Source of the DNA: an uncultured Aquimarina sp. | GTDB taxonomy: Bacteria; Bacteroidota; Bacteroidia; Flavobacteriales; Flavobacteriaceae | DNA: 6,956 bases | Reading direction: 5' to 3' | Assembly: GCA_937958735.1 (NCBI GenBank) | Contig: CALGNG010000304.1 | Span: 1-6,956 of the forward strand | Shown here: positions 1-4,987 of the stretch, in pieces | Layout: every line of letters starts with the position of its first letter | Numbering within the stretch: position 1 is the first letter of the stretch | Made by a program: the position numbers and the translations under genes | Notes under the pieces: model-generated | Told to the model about the DNA's origin: nothing | Databases searched by the model: none | The model's input: the letters and a program-made list of their open reading frames with translations, nothing else

Positions 1-106
1 CAACAATTCTAAATCCGGAAGCGGTAATCTTATCCAAAATAGCTCCTATATGCCCGTTTTTTACTGCATTAGGTTTAATCATTGTAAGCGTTCTATTTGT
101 TGCCAT
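1..106 (-). CDS. ndk: Nucleoside diphosphate kinase, 5' end only (runs off left edge)
   Basis: Transfers the gamma phosphate of ATP to (d)NDPs through a phosphohistidine, giving balanced (d)NTP pools in the cytoplasm. Only the first 35 codons are in the window. They read [12 protein letters not shown] at the N-terminus, followed by [15 protein letters not shown] and TASGFRIV. This is the first beta strand and alpha helix of the NDK fold, with the Lys of the family's T-x-I-K-P motif present. The catalytic His and the rest of the roughly 140-residue protein lie beyond the left edge. The usual family motif has Asp after the Pro (KPDAV), whereas this protein has Asn (KPNAV). The start is chosen because this N-terminus matches flavobacterial NDKs as I recall them; an internal ATG eight codons later would cut off the first strand. 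The gene is divergent from nrnA. It supplies the step after ribonucleotide reductase, whose genes are at the other end of the window. Confidence 0.93.
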   Translation of the reverse strand, partial: MATNRTLTMIKPNAVKNGHIGAILDKITASGFRIV

Positions 107-123
107 ATAAATTGTATTTATAC

Positions 124-131
124 CAAATGTA
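124..131 (-). promoter_or_regulatory. Candidate ndk promoter (-7 element)
   Basis: Read on the minus strand this is TACATTTG, a perfect match to the Bacteroidota -7 consensus TAnnTTTG. It lies 17 nt before the ndk ATG, so transcription would start roughly a dozen bases upstream of the gene. No clear TTG-type -33 element is seen at the usual 17-23 nt spacing. That position is occupied by the palindrome at 144-157. Confidence 0.5.
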
Positions 132-143
132 AGTAATAAATGT

Positions 144-157
144 AATACTTAAGTATT
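144..157. promoter_or_regulatory. 14-bp perfect palindrome, possible operator between ndk and nrnA
   Basis: AATACTTAAGTATT is a perfect dyad with no spacer. It lies where the -33 region of the divergent ndk promoter should be, and 16 nt upstream of the candidate -33 element of nrnA. A dimeric regulator bound here could affect both genes. The site is AT-rich, so a chance palindrome is possible, and no known operator family is recognised. Confidence 0.35.
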
Positions 158-173
158 GAAAACCGTTTTATTA

Positions 174-208
174 TTTTGAAACCTTTTTATAGAATTGAAC
201 TATATTCG
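174..208 (+). promoter_or_regulatory. Candidate promoter of the nrnA-gldI-PPIase group
   Basis: TTTTG at 174-178 is followed after 22 nt by TATATTCG at 201-208. This fits the Bacteroidota vegetative promoter (TTG, 17-23 nt, TAnnTTTG) with one mismatch in the -7 element. The -7 element ends 9 nt before the ATG of nrnA, so the predicted mRNA leader is only a few bases long. Confidence 0.55.
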
Positions 209-216
209 TAACCACT

Positions 217-1236
217 ATGAAAGAAAAAGAAATACAAGATTTAAAAAAGCTTTTAACTGCGCCACAAAACATTGTAATTATCCCTCACAAAAATCCAGAT
301 GGCGATGCAATGGGCTCTACCATTGCTTTACAAAATTATCTTAGCCAAAACAACCACAAGGCTACGGTAATAGCTCCCAACGATTATCCTTCTTTCTTAA
401 AATGGTTACCAAGTAATGATGCTGTAGTAATCTACGACCAAGAAACTACAGAAGCCAACCAATTAATTGAAGAGGCTGAACTAATATTTACTTTAGACTT
501 TAACCACCTAGGACGCTGTGGAGACTTAGAATCTCCACTTAAAAAAGCGACTGCCATTTTTGTTATGATAGATCACCATCAACAACCCGATGATTATGCC
601 ACATATATGTATAGCGACACAACAATGAGCTCTACGTGCCAAATGGTATATCATTTTATAGACATGATGAATGATTTAGAAAAAATAACTCCCAACATGG
701 CAACTTGTCTATACACAGGAATTATGACCGATACTGGATCTTTTAGATACCGATCTACCACTAGCACTACACACAAAGCAATTGCCCACCTAATAGATCT
801 AGGCGCAGATAATACTACCATACATCAAAAAATATACGATACCAATACACTAGCTAAATTACAACTAAAAGGTGTTGCTCTTAAAAATCTAAACGTTTTA
901 CCGGAATATAGGACTGCCTACATTACCATGTCTCAAAAAGAACTAAACCAAAATAATTATAAAAAAGGAGATACCGAAGGTTTTGTAAATATTGGACTAT
1001 CTCTAGAAGGAATTGTTTTTGCCTTAATTTTTATTGAAAACGAACAAGAAAATATTGTAAAAATTTCTCTACGCTCTAAAGGAGATTTTTCTGTAAACGA
1101 ATTTGCAAGAAGCCATTTTGAAGGAGGAGGGCACAACAATGCTTCTGGAGGAAAGAGTGATTTGTCTTTAGAAAAAACTATTGAAAATTTTATGAGTATA
1201 TTACCCGAATATAAAACGGCACTATTAAAATCCTAA
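217..1236 (+). CDS. nrnA: DHH/DHHA1 phosphoesterase, NrnA-type nanoRNase and pAp phosphatase
   Basis: A 339-aa cytoplasmic Mn2+-dependent phosphoesterase. Family members degrade RNA of 2-5 nt from the end (the role Orn plays in Proteobacteria) and dephosphorylate 3'-phosphoadenosine 5'-phosphate (pAp) to AMP; some hydrolyse linear di-nucleotides such as pApA. The N-terminal DHH domain shows all four metal motifs: HKNPDGD (H24, D28, D30), TLDFNHLGR (D94), IDHH (D119, H120, H121) and MTDTGSFRY (D172). The C-terminal DHHA1 substrate-binding domain has SLRSKGD (R286) and the glycine-rich GGGHNNASGG (about 303-312). The length is normal for the family. No signal peptide or membrane segment is seen, which argues against the membrane-bound GdpP type. 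The start follows a good promoter and there is no better ATG nearby. The gene heads the group and its stop overlaps the gldI start, suggesting translational coupling. The exact substrate preference (nanoRNA versus pAp) cannot be read from sequence. Confidence 0.9.
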   Translation: MKEKEIQDLKKLLTAPQNIVIIPHKNPDGDAMGSTIALQNYLSQNNHKATVIAPNDYPSFLKWLPSNDAVVIYDQETTEANQLIEEAELIFTLDFNHLGRCGDLESPLKKATAIFVMIDHHQQPDDYATYMYSDTTMSSTCQMVYHFIDMMNDLEKITPNMATCLYTGIMTDTGSFRYRSTTSTTHKAIAHLIDLGADNTTIHQKIYDTNTLAKLQLKGVALKNLNVLPEYRTAYITMSQKELNQNNYKKGDTEGFVNIGLSLEGIVFALIFIENEQENIVKISLRSKGDFSVNEFARSHFEGGGHNNASGGKSDLSLEKTIENFMSILPEYKTALLKS

Positions 1237-1778
1237 TGCAATACTACCACTACATAATTATCGCGTTTTCTGCTATTGTTACAGGTAGCTGTAGTCCACC
1301 TATAGCTAGACGACCTATAAGCGTAAGCACTGGAGCAAGTATTAAACAATCTTTACGACTTAACGAGGAGATACAAAAAAGAGAAGAGTATCATATTAAA
1401 AATTTAATAAAAAAAGACTCTCTACACCATTACCTCAATTCTGGTAACGGTTTTTGGTATTTTTATACTAAAAAAGACACACTAGAAAGCCCTAAACCTA
1501 AATTTGGAGATCAAGTAAACTTCACCTACAATATCAAGCAATTAAATGGAGCAATAATATATCCTAAAGAAAAATTTTACAATCAAAATTATCGCATAGA
1601 TAAAGAAGAATTATTTTTTGGAATGAGGGAAGGTTTAAAACTTTTAAAAGCTGGAGAAAGTGCTACTTTTATTTTTCCTTCGCATTTAGCCTTTGGATTT
1701 TATGGTGATTTAGAAAAAATCGGTCATAATATTCCTATAATTTCAGAAGTAACCGTAAATTCGATTTTTAAAAATTAA
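1236..1778 (+). CDS. gldI: Gliding motility-associated FKBP-like lipoprotein GldI
   Basis: A 180-aa protein. In Flavobacterium johnsoniae GldI is a lipoprotein required for gliding, thought to help fold other motility proteins. Residues 1-18 form a lipoprotein signal peptide (hydrophobic [10 protein letters not shown]) with lipobox TGSC and lipidation at C19. The residues after the Cys (SPPIARR) lack the acidic surface-export signal known from Bacteroidota, so it probably faces the periplasm. A polar helical stretch spans about 36-65 and an FKBP domain about 70-178, including [11 protein letters not shown] and the GldI-like stretch [17 protein letters not shown]. Several catalytic-pocket positions differ from FKBP12: the Phe-Asp pair (F36/D37) aligns with I108/Y109, W59 with M130 and Y82 with F153. 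It may therefore be a weak isomerase or a pure chaperone. The ATG shares its A with the nrnA stop codon (TAATG), so translation is probably coupled. The symbol rests on recalled family resemblance and gene order. Confidence 0.85.
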   Translation: MQYYHYIIIAFSAIVTGSCSPPIARRPISVSTGASIKQSLRLNEEIQKREEYHIKNLIKKDSLHHYLNSGNGFWYFYTKKDTLESPKPKFGDQVNFTYNIKQLNGAIIYPKEKFYNQNYRIDKEELFFGMREGLKLLKAGESATFIFPSHLAFGFYGDLEKIGHNIPIISEVTVNSIFKN

Positions 1779-1803
1779 ATTATTATTAATATTAATCAAT
1801 ACA

Positions 1804-2928
1804 ATGAAAACAATTAAGTACTTATTTATTGCGATTGCTGGATTACTAATTGCCAGCTGCAGTGAAAAATACCCTGAACTTGAAGAAGGTGTATACGCAG
1901 AATTAAACACAAACAGAGGAACGGCTATAGCCAAATTAAACTACAAAGAAACACCACTTACAGTAGGGAATTTTGTGGCCCTTGCAGAAGGAACACAAGA
2001 AGAAGTAGACAGTACTTATGCTGGAAAAAAATTCTACAATGGATTAGTATTCCATAGAGTAATTAAAGATTTTATGATACAAGGTGGAGATCCTGACGGA
2101 AATGGCCGTGGAGGACCTGGATATAAATTTGCAGACGAAATTGTAGATTCTTTACAACACAGTAAAAAAGGAATCTTATCTATGGCAAACTCTGGACCTG
2201 GAACTAACGGAAGTCAGTTTTTTATTACTCTAAAAGAAACTCCATGGTTAAACGGTCGCCATACTGTTTTTGGAGAAATTGTTAAAGGTCAAGACCTAAT
2301 AGACAGCATTGGAGTTACAGAAACTCTTGCTGGAGATAAACCAAAAGATAGTATTGTTTTAACTTCTGTTAACATTATACGTAAAGGTTCCGAAGCTAAA
2401 AAATTTGACGGTAATGCCGTTTTTAAAGCCGAAACATCTCGTGTAGAAGAAGAAAAAGCAGCTAAAGAAAAAGCAGCTGTTGAAAAAGCAGCCGGAAAAA
2501 AAGCAGAACTAGACGCCTTAAAAGCAAAAGCTACTAAATTAGATAGTGGTTTAGAGTTTTTATCTATAGAAAAAGGAACTGGTGATGCTGTAAAGCAAGA
2601 CGAACAAATTGGAGTATTTTACGCAGGTTATTTTGCAGACGGACGTTTGTTTGATACCAATATCGAATCTATCGCTAAAGCAACAGGTACCCACAACGAG
2701 CGTCGCTCACAAGCTGGTGGATACGGGCCAATGCCAGTACCTTACTCTAGTAAAGCAAACATGATACCTGGTTTTAGAGAAGGTATCTTAAAAATGACTA
2801 ACGTTGGAGACAAGGCTGTTTTCTTTATTCCTTCCCACTTGGGATACGGAGATAAAGATGCGGGTCCTATCCCTGCAAATTCTAACTTAGTATTTGAAGT
2901 AGAATTTAAAGAAATTATCAAAAAATAA
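1804..2928 (+). CDS. Dual-domain peptidyl-prolyl isomerase lipoprotein (cyclophilin-linker-FKBP)
   Basis: A 374-aa lipid-anchored prolyl cis-trans isomerase with two unrelated catalytic folds. The signal peptide is residues 1-18 with lipobox IASC (C19); the following residues [10 protein letters not shown] are partly acidic, so surface exposure is possible. The cyclophilin domain (about 30-193) keeps the CypA active site: FHRVI (R85), FMIQGGDP (F90, Q93), NGSQFFIT (F139/F140) and [11 protein letters not shown] (W148, L149, H153). A charged Lys/Ala/Glu helix-like linker spans about 213-245. The FKBP domain (about 246-374) has [14 protein letters not shown] (Y273, F283, D284), [11 protein letters not shown] (F324 in place of W59), HLGYG (Y348) and NLVFEVEF (F364). 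Thus both domains look active. About 18 extra residues lie in the loop after F283-D284 compared with FKBP12. Cyclophilin-FKBP fusions are known from flavobacteria. It follows gldI by 25 bp with no terminator between, so the two are probably co-transcribed, and a terminator lies just downstream. Confidence 0.9.
   Translation: MKTIKYLFIAIAGLLIASCSEKYPELEEGVYAELNTNRGTAIAKLNYKETPLTVGNFVALAEGTQEEVDSTYAGKKFYNGLVFHRVIKDFMIQGGDPDGNGRGGPGYKFADEIVDSLQHSKKGILSMANSGPGTNGSQFFITLKETPWLNGRHTVFGEIVKGQDLIDSIGVTETLAGDKPKDSIVLTSVNIIRKGSEAKKFDGNAVFKAETSRVEEEKAAKEKAAVEKAAGKKAELDALKAKATKLDSGLEFLSIEKGTGDAVKQDEQIGVFYAGYFADGRLFDTNIESIAKATGTHNERRSQAGGYGPMPVPYSSKANMIPGFREGILKMTNVGDKAVFFIPSHLGYGDKDAGPIPANSNLVFEVEFKEIIKK
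2452..2496 (+). repeat. 15-bp tandem repeat, three copies, in the PPIase linker
   Basis: GAAAAAGCAGC recurs at 2452, 2467 and 2482 with a 15-bp period, encoding [10 protein letters not shown] and EKAAG. A degenerate fourth unit (KKAEL) follows. Because the period is a multiple of three, slippage would change linker length without a frameshift. The encoded stretch is probably a charged alpha helix that separates the two isomerase domains. Confidence 0.75.
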
Positions 2929-2948
2929 TTCTCTAAAAATTATTAAAC

Positions 2949-2984
2949 AAAAAAGTGTCTAAATAAAAATTTAGACACTTTTTT
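2949..2984 (+). terminator. Rho-independent terminator after the PPIase gene
   Basis: A 16-bp perfect stem (AAAAAAGTGTCTAAAT pairing with its complement) has an AAAA loop at 2965-2968, and the 3' arm runs into a T-tract at 2979-2985. It starts 20 bp after the PPIase stop. The symmetrical A and T tails mean it could also act on the other strand, but no gene on that strand needs it here. It separates the nrnA-gldI-PPIase unit from the DUF3109 gene. Confidence 0.9.
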
Positions 2985-3017
2985 TATGTCCACACTTTTA
3001 TCCCATGCTCCATTTTA

Positions 3018-3025
3018 TATATTTG
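3018..3025 (+). promoter_or_regulatory. Candidate promoter (-7 element) of the DUF3109 gene
   Basis: TATATTTG is a perfect TAnnTTTG element, placed after the upstream terminator. Its last base is only 5 nt before the ATG at 3030. With the usual start a few bases after the -7 element, the transcript would begin at or next to the ATG. The -33 region is weak: only TTTTA at 2996-3000, about 17 nt upstream. Confidence 0.55.
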
Positions 3026-3029
3026 CAAA

Positions 3030-3602
3030 ATGTTTCAATTAGATAAAACTTTAGTCTCCGAGACTATTATCGAGAAAGATTTTGTTTGCAATCTTTCTGC
3101 CTGTAAAGGAGCTTGCTGTGTAGATGGCGATGCTGGCGCTCCACTTCTAGAAAGCGAAGTGAAAACCCTAGAAGACCTGTACCCAAAAGTAAAACCTTTT
3201 ATGCGTAAAGAAGGTATCGAGTCTGTAGCCCTACAAGGTACCTCTATTACCACAAAAGATAACGAATTAGAAACCCCACTAATTAACGGAGGAGACTGTG
3301 CCTATGTTACCTTTAATAATAAAGGGGTGGCACTATGTGCTATCGAAGAAGCATATAACAAAGGTGAAATTACTTGGAAAAAACCTATTTCCTGTCACTT
3401 ATACCCTATTAGAGTTAAAGACTATTCCGAGTTTTCTGCCGTAAATTATCACAATTGGGATATTTGCGACGATGCCTGTAGCCTAGGAAAAGAACTCCAG
3501 GTTCCTGTTTACAAATTTGTAAAAGAAGCTCTTGTAAGAAGGTTTGGACTAGACTGGTATACAAAACTTGAAGAAGTCGCTAATAACTTGAAGTCTAACT
3601 AG
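3030..3602 (+). CDS. DUF3109 family cysteine-rich protein
   Basis: A 190-aa protein of unknown function, assigned to DUF3109 (widespread in Bacteroidota) from recalled N-terminal and cysteine patterns. It has nine cysteines: a cluster C20-x4-C25-x3-C29-C30 (CNLSACKGACC), then C90 (GGDCAY), C103 (ALCAIE), C122 (SCHLYPIR), C146 and C150 (WDICDDAC). This spacing is like the YkgJ-type putative zinc/iron-binding proteins, so a bound metal or Fe-S cluster is a reasonable inference but is not shown. No signal peptide or membrane segment is present, so it is probably cytoplasmic. MFQLDKTLVS is the usual start of the family as I recall it, which supports this ATG despite almost no leader. The gene has its own promoter and ends in tandem TAG TAG stops. 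It lies upstream of nrdBA on the same strand; if this order is conserved, a role linked to iron or to ribonucleotide reductase would be worth testing. Confidence 0.85.
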   Translation: MFQLDKTLVSETIIEKDFVCNLSACKGACCVDGDAGAPLLESEVKTLEDLYPKVKPFMRKEGIESVALQGTSITTKDNELETPLINGGDCAYVTFNNKGVALCAIEEAYNKGEITWKKPISCHLYPIRVKDYSEFSAVNYHNWDICDDACSLGKELQVPVYKFVKEALVRRFGLDWYTKLEEVANNLKSN

Positions 3603-3620
3603 TAGTTTTTAATAATTATC

Positions 3621-3642
3621 AACAAAATAATTTGTTTTTTTT
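3621..3642 (+). terminator. Weak AT-rich hairpin terminator after the DUF3109 gene
   Basis: AACAAA at 3621-3626 pairs with TTTGTT at 3631-3636 across an ATAA loop, followed by Ts through 3642 (eight in a row from 3635). The T-run is convincing but the six-pair stem has a single G-C pair and would be unstable, so read-through towards nrdB is possible. Confidence 0.4.
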
Positions 3643-3785
3643 ACAACCTCTTAATTTATCCTTAAACTCCTAATAATTCACTTAACACAAGTGTTTTCAA
3701 TAGTTTATTAACAAGTACACCATAAACACCTAAAAGTCAGTAAAACCAACGGTTAACAGATTATTTACGTAAAATATTCGATAAT

Positions 3786-3832
3786 ACGTTTGTTGAAAAC
3801 TTTGTAATACATAAATACAGTTTTAACAACGT
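3786..3832. promoter_or_regulatory. Imperfect inverted repeat upstream of nrdB, possible operator
   Basis: The left arm ACGTTTGTTGAAAAC (3786-3800) and right arm GTTTTAACAACGT (3820-3832) pair over 13 bp, with two unpaired bases (T3789, G3795) in the left arm and a 19-nt spacer. It lies 18-64 bp before the nearest downstream -7 candidate. The left arm also overlaps a perfect TAnnTTTG element at 3785-3792 (TACGTTTG), so a protein bound here could block or help transcription of nrdB. It does not match the NrdR box. Confidence 0.35.
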
Positions 3833-3849
3833 TTCGCTTTCTTTTCTCC

Positions 3850-3857
3850 CATCTTTG
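3850..3857 (+). promoter_or_regulatory. Candidate nrdB promoter (-7 element)
   Basis: CATCTTTG matches TAnnTTTG with one mismatch and is the closest -7 candidate to nrdB, predicting a start near 3862. A second candidate, TACGTTTG at 3785-3792, is a perfect match but would give a leader of roughly 100 nt before the ATG at 3896. Neither has a clear TTG -33 element. The rest of the 263-bp gap (3603-3865) holds no gene that I can see. It contains four same-strand TTAACA words (3682, 3708, 3753, 3823). Confidence 0.35.
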
Positions 3858-3895
3858 TAGAACGAATGATGAACCTTATTCAAAAAAAACAGAAT

Positions 3896-4873
3896 ATGAG
3901 CACTGCCATAGAACCTATCTTAAAAGAGAACCCTAATAGATTTGTTATCTTCCCTATACAGCATAATGATTTATGGGATTGGTATAAAAAAATGGAAGCT
4001 TGTTTTTGGACTGCTGAAGAAATAGATTTACACCAAGATATTGTAGATTGGGAAAAAATTTCTGAAGATGAGCGCTATTTCATTAAACATATTCTAGCCT
4101 TTTTTGCAGCAAGTGACGGAATCGTAAACCACAATATTGGAGAAAACTTTGTAAACGAAGTACAGTATCCAGAGGCAATGTTTGTCTATACTTTCCAAAT
4201 GATGATAGAAAATATCCATTCGGAAACCTACTCTTTACTTATAGATACCTACGTAAAGGATGAACAAGAAAAAAATAAACTATTTCATGCTATAGAAGAG
4301 TTTCCTGCTATTAAGAAAAAAGCAGATTGGGCTTTAAATTGGGCTTCCTCTGATTCTTTTGCAGAACGTTTAATTGCCTTTGCCGCCGTAGAAGGAATTT
4401 TCTTTTCTGGTGCATTTTGCTCTATCTTCTGGCTTAAAAAAAGAGGCCTAATGCCTGGCCTAACTTTTTCTAACGAGCTTATTTCTAGAGATGAAGGAAT
4501 GCATACCGAATTTGCGGTACACCTACATACAAATCACGTAATTAATAAAGTTTCTGAAACCCGTATTCGCGAAATCCTTTTAGGAGCTTTAGAGGTTGAA
4601 AAAATATTTATTACAGAATCTCTACCCGTAAGCCTTATAGGTATGAATGCGAAGTTAATGTCGCAATATTTAGAATTTGTAACCGACCGTTTACTATCCG
4701 AATTAGGCTGCGCTAAAGAATTCAATACCCCTAACCCTTTCGACTTTATGGATATGATTTCGTTACAAGGAAAAACTAATTTCTTTGAAAAACGAGTGTC
4801 CGAATACCAAAAAGCCGGAGTGATGAATAAAGATAAAGAAGCCGAAAAAATTAGTTTCGACGCAGACTTCTAA
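3896..4873 (+). CDS. nrdB: Class Ia ribonucleoside-diphosphate reductase, beta (radical) subunit
   Basis: The R2 subunit carries the diiron centre and tyrosyl radical that start reduction of NDPs to dNDPs by NrdA. Numbering from 3896 (325 aa), the iron ligands are D74 (AASDG), E105 and H108 (ENIHSETY), E166 (VEGIFF), E200 and H203 (RDEGMH). The radical Tyr is Y112, in the normal spacing ExxHxxxY. The C-terminal tail ends in FDADF, the type of tail that docks on R1. The open frame extends upstream to ATG-ATG at 3866 (335 aa). I prefer 3896 because MSTAIEPIL matches the usual flavobacterial N-terminus and 325 aa is the usual length as I recall it. It is also preceded by an A-rich tract typical of Bacteroidota start regions. 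However, 3866 lies 9 nt after a -7 candidate, the same spacing as at nrnA, so it cannot be excluded. nrdA follows after 114 bp, probably in the same operon. Confidence 0.95.
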   Translation: MSTAIEPILKENPNRFVIFPIQHNDLWDWYKKMEACFWTAEEIDLHQDIVDWEKISEDERYFIKHILAFFAASDGIVNHNIGENFVNEVQYPEAMFVYTFQMMIENIHSETYSLLIDTYVKDEQEKNKLFHAIEEFPAIKKKADWALNWASSDSFAERLIAFAAVEGIFFSGAFCSIFWLKKRGLMPGLTFSNELISRDEGMHTEFAVHLHTNHVINKVSETRIREILLGALEVEKIFITESLPVSLIGMNAKLMSQYLEFVTDRLLSELGCAKEFNTPNPFDFMDMISLQGKTNFFEKRVSEYQKAGVMNKDKEAEKISFDADF

Positions 4874-4987
4874 ATCTTTTATCAATAAAATAAATAGTAA
4901 TTACAATTATAAATCCAGCTTTGGTTAAAGTACTGGACAGGAATAAGACCCTTAATATTTAACCATTGCCTCAACTCATATAAAGTT

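Noticed and set aside
957..1139. Minus-strand open frame inside nrnA
   Set aside because: It is antisense to the conserved DHHA1 region, resembles no protein family and has no promoter or start signal.
1786..1799. ATTAATATTAAT-type palindrome between gldI and the PPIase gene
   Set aside because: It is made only of A and T in a very AT-rich 25-bp spacer, so self-complementarity is expected by chance; there is no terminator-like stem or T-run.
1743..1934. Minus-strand open frame across the gldI/PPIase junction
   Set aside because: It covers the signal peptide codons of the PPIase on the other strand; its hydrophobic look comes from that and from AT-rich sequence.
3035..3253. Minus-strand open frame inside the DUF3109 gene
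   Set aside because: The sense strand encodes the conserved cysteine cluster; the antisense product has no recognisable features.
3684..3695. AACACAAGTGTT as an NrdR box before nrdB
   Set aside because: The ACAC...GTGT arms are only 2 nt apart, whereas NrdR boxes are 16-bp sites with a longer AT core and normally come in pairs; no second copy is present.
3616..3713. TTATCAACA (3616) and TTATTAACA (3705) as DnaA boxes or a replication origin
   Set aside because: Both differ from TTATNCACA at the key C, there is no cluster of strict boxes, and no dnaA, dnaN or AT-rich unwinding context is present.
4534..4725. Minus-strand open frame inside nrdB
   Set aside because: It is antisense to conserved R2 sequence and has no recognisable family.
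4874..4987. A separate nrdA promoter in the nrdB-nrdA gap
   Set aside because: The best -7-like stretch (AATATTTA at 4954-4961) has two mismatches, including the final G, and TTTG at 4920 is about 30 nt away, too far for a -33 element.
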